A stretch of 64,000 nt of DNA from Winogradskya humida (lineage in GTDB: Bacteria > Actinomycetota > Actinomycetes > Mycobacteriales > Micromonosporaceae): positions 1-64,000 of the forward strand of contig NZ_BOMN01000100.1 in the NCBI RefSeq assembly GCF_016862215.1, written 5' to 3'. The translations under genes and the position numbers were made by a program. The notes beneath the pieces are model-generated. The model was given only the letters and a program-made list of their open reading frames with translations, did not search any database and had not been told where the DNA came from. Positions 24,884-33,632 of this stretch are shown in pieces (position 1 is the first letter of the stretch; each line of letters begins with the position of its first letter).

Positions 24884-24957
24884 GGTCGGTCCTTCGTCGC
24901 CGCGATGGCCGGCGGTGCGGTGCGCGCTCGCGGTGCCCGCCGGCCGTGCGTGGTCGG

Positions 24958-26214
24958 CTATTTGGCGAGGCGTTCGACGTCGCTGACGGTCTGCTGCCAG
25001 GACTGGTCGGAGGTCTGCTTGCCCTGTTCGATGCGGACCAGGCCGTCGCGGATGGTGGTCTGGATGTCGCCGGTGCGCGGGCCCTGGTACTGCGGTTTCA
25101 GTTCTTTGGCGGCGGTGGTGAAGAGTTTGCCGACGGGTGCGTTGTTGAAGAACGGGTCCTTGTAGCCGGCGATCTCGGGCTTGTCGTAGAGCGCGGGGAT
25201 CGAGGGCAGCAGACCCTGCGAGGTGAAGTTCTTGGCCTGCTGTTCCGGGGCGGTGAGCCACGCGGCCAGTTCCTTGGCCTCGGCGATGTGCTTGCCCTGC
25301 TGGGGAACGGTCAGGTACGAGCCGCCCCAGTTGCCACCGCCGCCGGGGACCGCGGCGACGTCCCATTTCCCGGCGAAGCTCTTGGCCTGGTCCTTGATTT
25401 TGGCCATCATCCAGGCGGGGCAGGCGATCGTGGCGAACTGGCCTTTGGCGAAGCCGTTGTTCCATTCCGGTGAGCTTTCGATCAGCTTCGCCGACAGGTT
25501 GCTCTGGATCGCTTGCACGACGAGGTTCCAGGCGTTACGGACCTCGGGGTTGGTGGCGACGACGACGGTGTTGTCGGTGCTGTAGAAGCCTTCCGGTGCC
25601 TGTCCGATGACGGCGTTGTACAGCGCTCCGCCGCCGTCGAAGAACGCGGTTCCCTTCGGTGCTTTCGCGGTGTACTGCTTGCCTAGCTCGAGGTATTTGT
25701 CCCAGCCGCCGGCCCAGGCGGCGGAGACGGCGTCGCGGTCGGCGGGCAGGCCGGCTTGCTGGAACAGGTCGCGGCGGTAGCAGATGGCGAGGCCGCCGAC
25801 ATCGGTGCCGTAGCCGATCTGTTTGCCGTCCTTGGTCAGCGAGGCCTGCCATTTCCAGGGCAGGTACTCGGATTGCCGGTCGGTGCCGAGATCGGTGAAC
25901 TGCTGGCCGACCTCACGCATCTGGGCGATGAAGCCCATGTCGACGCCTTCGATGTCGCCGGCACCCGATCCGGTGGCGAGGTGGGTGGCGAGGTCGCGGT
26001 GGTGGTCGTTGTAGGCGGCGGTGTGTTCCTTGATCTTGATGTTGGGGTGGGCCGACTCGTACTGCTTGTAGAGCTCCTGGTAGCCGAAGTTGCCGAACAG
26101 GCTGACGTTGAGCGTGACGGTGCCGCCGTCACCGCTCTCATCGCCGCCTGATCCGCAGGCGGTCAGCAGCAGGGTGGCCGCTGTAGCCGTGGCGAGGGCG
26201 CGCAAGAAGCGCAT
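24958..26214 (-). CDS. Sugar-binding lipoprotein of a CUT1 ABC importer
   Basis: 418 residues from the ATG at 26214 (AAAGGAGAG upstream). The signal sequence ends in the lipobox L-L-T-A-C, so the protein is lipid-anchored outside the membrane. The mature part follows the family-1 extracellular solute-binding pattern (TLNVSLFGNFGYQELYKQYE near the start). With a GH1 beta-glucosidase in the operon, the ligand is probably a beta-glucoside such as cellobiose or gentiobiose (inference). First gene of the operon, directly below the palindromic operator. Confidence 0.9.
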   Translation of the reverse strand: MRFLRALATATAATLLLTACGSGGDESGDGGTVTLNVSLFGNFGYQELYKQYESAHPNIKIKEHTAAYNDHHRDLATHLATGSGAGDIEGVDMGFIAQMREVGQQFTDLGTDRQSEYLPWKWQASLTKDGKQIGYGTDVGGLAICYRRDLFQQAGLPADRDAVSAAWAGGWDKYLELGKQYTAKAPKGTAFFDGGGALYNAVIGQAPEGFYSTDNTVVVATNPEVRNAWNLVVQAIQSNLSAKLIESSPEWNNGFAKGQFATIACPAWMMAKIKDQAKSFAGKWDVAAVPGGGGNWGGSYLTVPQQGKHIAEAKELAAWLTAPEQQAKNFTSQGLLPSIPALYDKPEIAGYKDPFFNNAPVGKLFTTAAKELKPQYQGPRTGDIQTTIRDGLVRIEQGKQTSDQSWQQTVSDVERLAK

Positions 26215-26234
26215 GGGGGCTCTCCTTTCCATGG

Positions 26235-26268
26235 CAATGTAACCGGTTTCATGAAACCGGTTACATTG
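26235..26268. promoter_or_regulatory. Perfect 34-bp LacI-type operator
   Basis: CAATGTAACCGGTTTCA (26235-26251) is followed immediately by its exact reverse complement (26252-26268). Each half carries the smaller palindrome AACCGGTT. It lies just upstream of the binding-protein ribosome binding site, where a bound repressor would block transcription. Confidence 0.9.
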
Positions 26269-26423
26269 TGCTGAGCATGATTGTTTCGAGGTCGATCAAA
26301 AAGGATTGAGGTGCATCCCGTGACGCCAAGAGTTTGACCCCATCAATGCGCCACCTGTCAAGTGACGAACGAATAACGCGAGATCAACACATTGACCGGC
26401 GTGATATCTGCTTGATACGGTGA

Positions 26424-26438
26424 TGAAACCGGTTACAT
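26424..26438. promoter_or_regulatory. Second operator at the repressor start
   Basis: TGAAACCGGTTACAT is identical to 15 of 17 bases of one half of the 34-bp operator. It sits 13 bp before the repressor start codon, which supports autoregulation. Confidence 0.8.
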
Positions 26439-26451
26439 GGGGGCCTCGAGT

Positions 26452-27459
26452 ATGTCCAGCATCAAAGAACTGGCACGTCGGTGCGGTGTTTCCGTCGCCA
26501 CGGTGTCCCGCGTCTTCAACACCCCGGAGATCGTCAGCCCCGGCACCCGCCGGCACGTCCTCGACATGGCCGCCGAGGTCGGCTACCTGCCGAACGAGTC
26601 CGCCCGCACCCTCGCCACCAAGAAGTCCAACATGGTGGGACTCGTGTGGGACACCGACCACCGCCGCCCCGGCTGGCGGCACCCGTTCCTGCAGGACATC
26701 CTCGTCGCGTTGAAGAGCGCGCTGAGCGCCCAGGGGCTGCACCTGCTCATGCTCGCCCCCGACCGGGGCGCCGGCCCCGACAGCCGGCAGCGTTTCCTGC
26801 GCGCGGTCCAGCGCCACAACGTCGACGGCGTGGTCATCATCGACAACGGCAGCCGCGACCCGGCCGTGCTGGCCCTGGTCGACGCCGAAGTGCCCTGCGT
26901 CGCCCTGGATCTGCGGTTCACCGGGCCGACGTGCACCAGCATCACGTCCGACAACGCCGGCGGTGGCCGGCTCGCCGCGCAGCACCTGATCGATCGCGGT
27001 CACCACCGTATCGCCACCATCACCGGCCCCCCGGAGACCTGGCCGGCCGCTGAACGACTCGCCGGTTTCCGGGCCGCCCTCACCGAGGCGGGCCAGCCCC
27101 TCGCCGACGCCGACATCGCGTCCGGCGACTGGTATCTCGACAGTGGCTACGCCGCCATGAAACGACTGCTTCCCCGCTCCCCGACCGCGGTGTTCGCCGC
27201 CGGTGACGAGATGGCGGTCGGCGCGATGCGGGCCATCCACGAAGCCGGGCTGCGCATACCCGGCGACATCGCGATCATCGGCTTCGACGACATCGAGGTG
27301 GCGGCACTGGTCCCGCCAGGACTCACCACTGTCGCTCAGGACAAGACCGGCATAGGTACGGCCGCAGCTGAGGCAATCGTCGCCATGCTGCTCGGGTCGC
27401 CGGCACCCGCCGAACCCACCACACTGCCCACCGCGCTCATCACCCGCGGTTCGACCTGA
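26452..27459 (+). CDS. LacI-family repressor of the beta-glucoside operon
   Basis: 335 residues. The N-terminal headpiece SSIKELARRCGVSVATVSRV is the LacI helix-turn-helix, followed by the hinge helix NESARTLATKK and a periplasmic-binding-like sugar sensor with FAAGDEMAVGAMRAI and IIGFDDIEVA. ATG 26452 is chosen over 26437 because GGGGG lies eight bases before it and the shorter protein starts like other family members. It is transcribed away from the transporter operon, with operators near both promoters. It differs from CebR-type systems in operator sequence. Confidence 0.9.
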   Translation: MSSIKELARRCGVSVATVSRVFNTPEIVSPGTRRHVLDMAAEVGYLPNESARTLATKKSNMVGLVWDTDHRRPGWRHPFLQDILVALKSALSAQGLHLLMLAPDRGAGPDSRQRFLRAVQRHNVDGVVIIDNGSRDPAVLALVDAEVPCVALDLRFTGPTCTSITSDNAGGGRLAAQHLIDRGHHRIATITGPPETWPAAERLAGFRAALTEAGQPLADADIASGDWYLDSGYAAMKRLLPRSPTAVFAAGDEMAVGAMRAIHEAGLRIPGDIAIIGFDDIEVAALVPPGLTTVAQDKTGIGTAAAEAIVAMLLGSPAPAEPTTLPTALITRGST

Positions 27460-27468
27460 ACGGATTTC

Positions 27469-28497
27469 TCAGCTCGGGTGATCCGCGCCGTCGCTCCGGT
27501 CGCTCAGCCAGCCCTGCTTCGCCGCCAGCAGGGCGATCTGGAAGCGGGTACGCGCGCCGAGCACCGCACCCGCGTCGCTGATGTGCTGCTGGAGGGTTCG
27601 GCGGCTCACGTTGAGGATCCGGGCGATCGTCTCGTCCTTCATGCCGACCGCCATCATGCGCAGGATCTCCCGGGTTCGCAGGTCCCGTCCCGAGGCCGGG
27701 AGCCCGCGGTCCGCGTCCGGCAGGTCGTGCCGTCTCGTCAGAGACACCGGTTCGGCGCGCTCCCACACGCTCTCGAACAGGGCCACGAGTGCCATCACCA
27801 GAGCGGGCGAGTGCACCACCAGCGAACCCGACGACGGGCGGTCCGCCCAGATCGGCAGCAGCGCGGCCGCCCGGTCGAAGATCACCAGTTTCACCGGGAT
27901 CTGCGAGGTCATCCGCAGTTTCCCGCCCTCGCCCGTCCCGCGCAGAGCCGTCATGAGGGACACCGAGTCGGTGAAACCGTCCGTCTCGTACACCGATCGC
28001 ATCTGCACGCCGGGCGTCACCCCCACCGCCCCGGTGGACGCCGACGCACCTGTCACATATGGCGGTTTCGCCAGATGCAGCACTTCGGACGAGCTTCCCA
28101 TCAGCAGCTGGCGATAGCGGGCGGGCACCTCGTCCTCGCTCCTCAGCACCTCCACCACGTCCGTGGCGCGGGGCCCGGACACCGCTTCGTGTGTCTCGGA
28201 GAGCCGCTCCACGAGATCCTCGACGCGGGCCAGCTCTGCGCGCCGCCGGGCCAGCAGGGCGCCGAGCGACGGTCTCGGCGGCGCGGCCGTCCATCGTGGT
28301 GCCGCACCGCCGGTCTGTGTCGCCAGTGCCGCGTCCGCGAGGTGCCGCAGCGCCCGCTCCGCCTCGGACGGTGACACCCCGACAGCTGACGCCGCCTCGT
28401 CGCGGTCCGCCGATCGCACCGCCACCAGGTATTCCAGGACGCGGCCGGCCAGCGGATCAAGACCGGTTGCCGACCACGGTACGTCCGTCACATCCAT
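27469..28497 (-). CDS. LuxR-type HTH regulator with TrmB-like N-terminus
   Basis: 342 residues. The N-terminal ~75 residues look like a winged helix (GRVLEYLVAVRSADRDEAAS), followed by a helical ARRRAELARVEDLVERLSE segment. The middle part may bind a ligand. The C-terminus has a LuxR-type helix-turn-helix (MAVGMKDETIARILNVSRRT). This architecture is common in actinomycetes beside secreted or secondary-metabolism genes. It diverges from the M4 peptidase gene across about 200 bp, so the peptidase is a likely target. Confidence 0.8.
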   Translation of the reverse strand: MDVTDVPWSATGLDPLAGRVLEYLVAVRSADRDEAASAVGVSPSEAERALRHLADAALATQTGGAAPRWTAAPPRPSLGALLARRRAELARVEDLVERLSETHEAVSGPRATDVVEVLRSEDEVPARYRQLLMGSSSEVLHLAKPPYVTGASASTGAVGVTPGVQMRSVYETDGFTDSVSLMTALRGTGEGGKLRMTSQIPVKLVIFDRAAALLPIWADRPSSGSLVVHSPALVMALVALFESVWERAEPVSLTRRHDLPDADRGLPASGRDLRTREILRMMAVGMKDETIARILNVSRRTLQQHISDAGAVLGARTRFQIALLAAKQGWLSDRSDGADHPS

Positions 28498-28704
28498 ACG
28501 TTTCTGAGCCCCTGAGATCCGAGCATGCCCGGGTGCGCTCTCGCTGCGATGAATCGGAGATTACGAATCTGTAAGGCCGTCCGGCATGGACCCGGCGGCG
28601 CACCTGCTCATGTGCGCAAATGCGCAAGGTCCTTCTTGTGGCGCAATCCGGCACCGGGGTGAGGTAGGCGAACCGAGCTGTTCCCCACCTTGCAGGAGCA
28701 CGAA

Positions 28705-31626
28705 TTGCGTAGAGCCAAGGCACTACCCACGATCGCCGTGCTGGCGGCGGCTGCCATCCTGGGAACCACCGCGCACGCCGCGAACGCGGCGCCCCCGGCG
28801 CCGGCCGACCCGGCACCGGTCACTGCCGCGCCCGCGACGGACACCCCTGCCCTGGTGGACGATGTGGCCGACCCGGTCGACGCCACGGTCGCACCGGACA
28901 AGGCCGCGAAGGCTCACCTCGCGAGCCATAAGGACCGCTACAGGATCGGCGATCCGGCCGGCACGCTCACCACCGCGAGCGTCGAGACGCAGGGCGAACG
29001 GGAGACGGTCCGGCTGGACCAGAGGTACAAGGGCCTGCCGGTGTTCGGCGCCCAGTACGTCGTGCGTACGGAGAAGACGGCCGGCAAGCGTACGGTGACC
29101 GGCACCTCGGGCACCTACTTCACGAAGCTGGACGTCGACACGACCGTCACCCCGATCCCCGCAGCGCTGGCGGTGTCCCGGGCGGTCGAGGAGGTGCGCA
29201 AGAGCCTGCACCCCGGCTCGGCCGTCGTGGCCTCGATCCCGCGGCCCGGCACCACGGCCGCCCCGGACCTCACCGGCACCGACCAGGGCCTCCTGGTCAT
29301 GCCGACCGGCACCGGCCTGCTCGCGCGGCGCGTGCTCGTCAAGGGCGCGGACGTCGTCACGGGTCAGCCCGTGCTCCGCGACGTGTACGTGGGCGCGGCG
29401 AACGGGGTGCCGCTGCTCAGCGTCAGCCGGATCAAGTCCTTCGTCTCCGGCCAGCAGGCCGCCGCCCTGGCCGCCGACGGCGTCGCCACGGCACCGGCCG
29501 GCACGCAGTCGAAAGCCGCGGGCACCGGGACGGCGCCGGTCGTCGGCCGGGCCACCACCCTGCACGGCGCCACCGTGGCGCTCCCGCTCGTCCGGTCCGA
29601 CGCCGGCTCGTACCTGCTGCAGGACCGGACCCACCAGCAGCCGGACGGCACGACGGTGCCGATCACCACCTGGGACGCCCGCGGCCGCGACTACTACGAC
29701 CTGATGGGCGACGCGTGGCCGGAGGGCCTGGCGCCGTTCACGTCGGCATCGACCACGCTCGGTGCCGACCTGACCGCCGCCGGCGCGGTGGACGCCGCCT
29801 GGGACGCCACGAAGGTCTACGAGTGGTACAAGGCGAAGCTCGGGCGTACCAGCCTCGACGACGCCGGCATGCCAATCGACTCGGTCGTGGGCATCACGTA
29901 CGGCGGCAACCCGTGGGTGAACGCGTACTGGGACGGCACCCGCATGGTGTACGGCAGCGGCGACGACGAGTACCTGCCGCTGGCCGCCGACCCGGACGTC
30001 GTGGGCCACGAGATGACGCACGGCGTGGTCGAGCACACCGCAAGCCTCGTCTACGCGGGACAATCGGGCGCGCTCAACGAGGCGATCGCCGACTACTTCG
30101 GTAACGCCATCGACGTCGACGCGTCGGGCACGCCGATGTCCGACCCGCAGGCGAGCCTGATCGGCGGCGACCTCTGCCGCACGCTGACCCCCGCCACGTG
30201 CGCCCTGCGCGACCTCGACGACGGTGCCACCACAGCGGACTTCCAGCACCTCATCGACACACCGTCGATGGACGACGGCGGTGTGCACCTCAACTCGACG
30301 ATCGTGTCCGGTGCCCTCTGGGACCTGCGTCAGAAGCTCGGGAAGACCACCGCCGACAAGATCGTCTACCGCGCCCTCACCGACTACCTGACGCCCATGT
30401 CCGACTTCGTCGACGCGCGTGACGCGGTGCTCGCCTCCGCCACGTCGTTCCGCCTGGGCAAGGCCGACCTCAAGGTGGTGCGGACGGCGTTCGACTCGCG
30501 CGGGATCACCGCGAAGTGGAAGGCGACCCTCTACGGCAAGGGCACCGAGGTCCTGATCGACCGGCTCAACACCGGCATGTACGCCGACATGACGGCGAGC
30601 ACGGCGGGCGGCTGGTTCGCCGTACCGCGATCCGACGCGAACCGCACCGAGCCGACCTCGATCTGGGCGGGCCGCACCAACGGCAAGGGCACGCCGTACC
30701 GGATCTCCCCCGACGACGGGAGCATCAACAGCTTCCCGCACACCGACGGCAAGCGGGTCGTGTGGTTGTCGGTCGCCGTGGACCCCGCGTCGCCGACGTA
30801 CGAGACCAACCGCATCCTGTCGGCGCCGATCGGCGGCGGCCGGGTCAAGGAGCTCTACAGCTCCCCGTACCGCATCAACGGCCTCGGCTTCGACGGCGAC
30901 CTCGTCGCGTGGAGCCAGTACGACCCGGCGCAGAGCTACCTCGACGTCGTGCGCTACCTGCGCGGCAGCTCGCCGGCCGTGCACACCCTCGCCCATCCCG
31001 ACTGGTTCGGCCCCGCGACGGCCCCGAGCGTCAAGGACGGGAAGATCTCCTACGTACGCTACGAGATCTTCCAGCAGCCCGACGCCAACGGCATCTACTG
31101 GTCACTGGGCGCCGAGGTCCACGACGTCACGACCGGGAAGACCACGTACGCCGGCGGCGACTTCGGCGCCGAGCGGGTGAGCTACCCCGACCTGTCCGCC
31201 ACGGCGGTCGCCTGGATGACCGACCGCGACTACGGCACGATCGTCGACGGGCAGTGGAGCCAGGGGGCGTACCACGACTCCATCCGGCTCTTCGACTTCG
31301 CCACCCGCACCCCGCACCTGCTGTTCGAGGAGAACTCCCCGCAGGCGATCCGCGCCGACACCGTCGCGCTGTCCGGCACGGTCCTCACCGTCACCGAGGA
31401 GGCGCCGGTCGAGGCGTGGATGGCGACCGGTGGTTACCCGGACAACTCGCTCAACCCGAAACTCAAGCAGTACACGTTCCAGGGCAAGTACATCGGCCCG
31501 GCGTCGTGCAGCCCGGGCGCGCAGATGTTCGCGTCAGCAGGGGTAGGACGCGAGGTGGTCTTCATGGACTCGTCGGCGTCCGGCTTCGGCCTGGCGTACG
31601 CGACGGGAGCCAAAACCTGTAGGTGA
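28705..31626 (+). CDS. Secreted thermolysin-like M4 metallopeptidase with large C-terminal extension
   Basis: 973 residues from a TTG at 28705, supported by GGAG seven bases upstream; a TTG at 28690 lacks one. Order: signal peptide (RRAKALPTIAVLAAAAILG to AHA), FTP/PepSY-type propeptide (to about 290), M4 catalytic domain with zinc motif H435-E-M-T-H439 and third ligand E459 in NEAIADYFG, then about 330 residues of beta-rich repeats (SPDDGSINSFPHTDGKRVVW) resembling a TolB-like propeller. The extension is unusual; classical thermolysins end after the catalytic domain. Extracellular protein degradation is the likely role. Confidence 0.9.
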   Translation: MRRAKALPTIAVLAAAAILGTTAHAANAAPPAPADPAPVTAAPATDTPALVDDVADPVDATVAPDKAAKAHLASHKDRYRIGDPAGTLTTASVETQGERETVRLDQRYKGLPVFGAQYVVRTEKTAGKRTVTGTSGTYFTKLDVDTTVTPIPAALAVSRAVEEVRKSLHPGSAVVASIPRPGTTAAPDLTGTDQGLLVMPTGTGLLARRVLVKGADVVTGQPVLRDVYVGAANGVPLLSVSRIKSFVSGQQAAALAADGVATAPAGTQSKAAGTGTAPVVGRATTLHGATVALPLVRSDAGSYLLQDRTHQQPDGTTVPITTWDARGRDYYDLMGDAWPEGLAPFTSASTTLGADLTAAGAVDAAWDATKVYEWYKAKLGRTSLDDAGMPIDSVVGITYGGNPWVNAYWDGTRMVYGSGDDEYLPLAADPDVVGHEMTHGVVEHTASLVYAGQSGALNEAIADYFGNAIDVDASGTPMSDPQASLIGGDLCRTLTPATCALRDLDDGATTADFQHLIDTPSMDDGGVHLNSTIVSGALWDLRQKLGKTTADKIVYRALTDYLTPMSDFVDARDAVLASATSFRLGKADLKVVRTAFDSRGITAKWKATLYGKGTEVLIDRLNTGMYADMTASTAGGWFAVPRSDANRTEPTSIWAGRTNGKGTPYRISPDDGSINSFPHTDGKRVVWLSVAVDPASPTYETNRILSAPIGGGRVKELYSSPYRINGLGFDGDLVAWSQYDPAQSYLDVVRYLRGSSPAVHTLAHPDWFGPATAPSVKDGKISYVRYEIFQQPDANGIYWSLGAEVHDVTTGKTTYAGGDFGAERVSYPDLSATAVAWMTDRDYGTIVDGQWSQGAYHDSIRLFDFATRTPHLLFEENSPQAIRADTVALSGTVLTVTEEAPVEAWMATGGYPDNSLNPKLKQYTFQGKYIGPASCSPGAQMFASAGVGREVVFMDSSASGFGLAYATGAKTCR

Positions 31627-31633
31627 AACCGTG

Positions 31634-31671
31634 GCGCGCTGGGATCTCTCCCCCCGAGGATCCCAGCGCGC
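31634..31671 (+). terminator. Terminator after the M4 peptidase
   Basis: Perfect 13-bp stem GCGCGCTGGGATC (31634-31646) and GATCCCAGCGCGC (31659-31671) with a 12-base loop, followed by TGGTTT. Confidence 0.9.
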
Positions 31672-31688
31672 TGGTTTAAGCTGGGCGC

Positions 31689-31958
31689 ATGTGCCGGAAC
31701 ATCCGTCAGCTGCACAACTTCGAGCCGCCCGCGACGCCGGACGAGGTGCATGCCGCCGCGTTGCAGTACGTCCGGAAGGTGGCCGGGGCAGCCAAGCCTT
31801 CGCAACGCAACCAGGCGGCCTACGATCGCGCGGTCGAGGCCGTCGCGGCTGCCACCGCCGCGCTGCTCGACGAGCTGGTCACGACCGCGCCGCCGAAGGA
31901 TCGGGAGATCGAGGCGGCCAAGGCCCGGGAACGGTCCCGCGAGCGTTACGCGTCCTGA
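31689..31958 (+). CDS. DUF2277 family protein
   Basis: 89 residues. The start MCRNIRQLHNFEPPATPDEV is the hallmark of DUF2277, and the rest (LQYVRKVAGAAKPSQRNQ) also fits. Function unknown; members are small cytoplasmic proteins widespread in actinobacteria. TAAGCT six bases before the ATG suggests a leaderless transcript starting just after the peptidase terminator. About 90 bp of apparently noncoding sequence follows. Confidence 0.9.
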   Translation: MCRNIRQLHNFEPPATPDEVHAAALQYVRKVAGAAKPSQRNQAAYDRAVEAVAAATAALLDELVTTAPPKDREIEAAKARERSRERYAS

Positions 31959-32049
31959 CCGCGGCTCGTGGTCGCCGAGGTCGAGGACGACTTCCGCAGC
32001 CTCGGCCAGGACGGCGCCCCGCATCCCGAGCCCGGCCCGATCCCGTCGT

Positions 32050-32832
32050 TCATGGCCGGGTGACCGCCAGGGTCGCGTTGCGCAGGGTGAGGTACCAGGG
32101 CGAGCCGGTGAAGCCGGGGCCGGTCTCCTCGCCGATGTAGGCGTCGATGTGGTGGCTGCCGCCCAGGCCCGGGGTGAATTCGTCGGTTACCTGCCAGGCG
32201 GCGTTCTTCAGGGCGGTGCAGACGCGTGCTGCGGGGCGGGAGCCGTCGTCCGCGGTGCCGCAGGCGGTGATGCGGAAACGGGTGCCGCGGGCGAGGACGC
32301 CGGGGTCGGCCGCCGCGGACACGAACGGGTGAAGTGCGTGGCCGTTAGTGTCGCGCGGGGCGGTGTCCAGCCAGTAGCCGATGTCATAGGACCAGTTCAA
32401 ATACCTGCCTGATGTCGTACGCCCGGTGCCTTCCTCCTCCACGGCGTCGACGAAGTCCTCCGGATACACACCCAGGTTGTCGTCGCCGTGGGCGCAGTCG
32501 ATCTTCCGGCAGCCGGTGACCTGCTCCGGTGAGCCGTGGTGGAGCTTCTCGACCGCCGTGTAATAGACCGTGATCTCCCAGCCCGCGCTCGTTCTCACCG
32601 CCGGTGGCCTGCTCGGGCGGGTCGTCTTCGGCGCGGCGGCGGACGGAGTTTCCGACGCGGCGGACGGGGTTCTTGACGCGGCGGACGGGGTTCTTGACGC
32701 GGCGGCGGACAGAAAGGGCGATGGCGGCGTGGGCGAGAGGGACGCGGCAGCCGGAGCGGCGGGCGGCGGTGTGTCGGTGGTGCAGCCGGCCAGCAGCAGG
32801 AGGAGGCACGCTGTCGCTGCGGGCGCTCGCAT
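32050..32832 (-). CDS. Lipoprotein with Ser/Thr/Pro linker and 3D/DPBB-like C-terminal domain
   Basis: 260 residues from the ATG at 32832. The lipobox L-L-A-G-C directs lipid anchoring. A low-complexity linker contains the repeated unit TPSAAS in three to four copies. The C-terminal ~170 residues have EITVYYTAVEKLHHG at the start and GGSHHIDAYIGEE near the end. These resemble the double-psi barrel of 3D/RlpA-like proteins, where that Asp is conserved, and four Cys could form two disulfides. A wall-related hydrolytic role is possible but unproven. Confidence 0.65.
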   Translation of the reverse strand: MRAPAATACLLLLLAGCTTDTPPPAAPAAASLSPTPPSPFLSAAASRTPSAASRTPSAASETPSAAAPKTTRPSRPPAVRTSAGWEITVYYTAVEKLHHGSPEQVTGCRKIDCAHGDDNLGVYPEDFVDAVEEEGTGRTTSGRYLNWSYDIGYWLDTAPRDTNGHALHPFVSAAADPGVLARGTRFRITACGTADDGSRPAARVCTALKNAAWQVTDEFTPGLGGSHHIDAYIGEETGPGFTGSPWYLTLRNATLAVTRP

Positions 32833-32871
32833 CCGGTCAGCCTGGCAGGGCGTGGCGGGGTCGCGCAGGAA

Positions 32872-32889
32872 CATAAGTGCGGGCTTATG
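32872..32889. promoter_or_regulatory. CATAAG-N6-CTTATG operator
   Basis: CATAAG (32872-32877) and CTTATG (32884-32889) form a perfect inverted repeat with a six-base spacer, in the divergent promoter of the lipoprotein and the SRPBCC protein. It resembles ArsR-type sites, and ArsR regulators often accompany SRPBCC genes, but no ArsR gene is adjacent. Confidence 0.6.
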
Positions 32890-32937
32890 CTATACAGGAG
32901 CGCAACGTACGCGCGAGAGCAGGCCGGGAGACTCCGA

Positions 32938-33570
32938 GTGGTCGATGTCAAGCAGCAGATCAGCGCCGTCAGCCGTACCGTCGGCGATCGTGTCCTGGAG
33001 GCCGGGCAGGCCCGGGTCGCGACCGTCAGTCAGGTGTATGACACCGGGCTCGAGGACCTGTGGGATGCCGTGACCAGCGCCGAGCGCATCCCGCGGTGGT
33101 TCCTGCCGATCGAGGGTGACCTCGTGGAAGGCGGCACGTTCCAGTTCCAGGGCAACGCCGGGGGCACCATCACCCGGTGCGACCGGCCGCACGGATACTC
33201 GGCCACCTGGGAGTTCGGGGGCCAGGTCAGCTGGGTGGAGATCCGGCTGACCGCCGAGGGCACCGACCGTACGCGCTTCGAGCTGGAACACGTCGCCCAC
33301 GTCTCCGACGAGCTGTGGGACCAGTACGGGCCCGCAGCCACCGGGATGGGCTGGGAATCGGGCTTCCTCGGCATGGCGAACTACCTCAGCGACCCGTCGG
33401 CGTCCATGGATCCGGAGGCCGCCGCCGCATGGGTCGCAACAGCGGAGGGCAAGGAATTCATGCGGCTCTCCGCGGACGCCTGGGCCGAGGCCGCGATCGC
33501 GAACGGCGACGACCCGGCGCTCGCCCGGGCGAGCGCCGAGCGCACCTACCAGGCCTACACCGGCGGCTGA
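32938..33570 (+). CDS. SRPBCC (AHSA1-like) domain protein
   Basis: 210 residues from a GTG at 32938 with GGGAG seven bases upstream. The AHSA1/START-like fold is shown by TGLEDLWDAVTSAERIPRWF (about 36-55), the PIEGDLVEGGTFQFQG strand pair and WEFGGQVSWVEIRL. These proteins bind hydrophobic ligands in a helix-grip cavity; the physiological ligand is unknown. The last codons and stop are tandemly duplicated downstream. Confidence 0.85.
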   Translation: MVDVKQQISAVSRTVGDRVLEAGQARVATVSQVYDTGLEDLWDAVTSAERIPRWFLPIEGDLVEGGTFQFQGNAGGTITRCDRPHGYSATWEFGGQVSWVEIRLTAEGTDRTRFELEHVAHVSDELWDQYGPAATGMGWESGFLGMANYLSDPSASMDPEAAAAWVATAEGKEFMRLSADAWAEAAIANGDDPALARASAERTYQAYTGG

Positions 33571-33605
33571 GAAACCAGACCTACACCGGCGGCTGAGAAA
33601 CCAGA
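33554..33605. repeat. 26-bp tandem duplication over a stop codon
   Basis: Two identical 26-bp units starting CCTACACCGGCGGCTGAG lie at 33554-33579 and 33580-33605, with a degenerate third copy after them. The first unit contains the stop codon of the SRPBCC gene, so the duplication happened at the gene end without changing the protein. Confidence 0.9.
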
Positions 33606-33632
33606 CCTCCGTCGGCGGCTTGGAAACAGCGC

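Noticed and set aside
28705..31626. Long open frames opposite the M4 peptidase and other genes
   Set aside because: High-GC genes create long antisense frames; these lack start signals and domain features.
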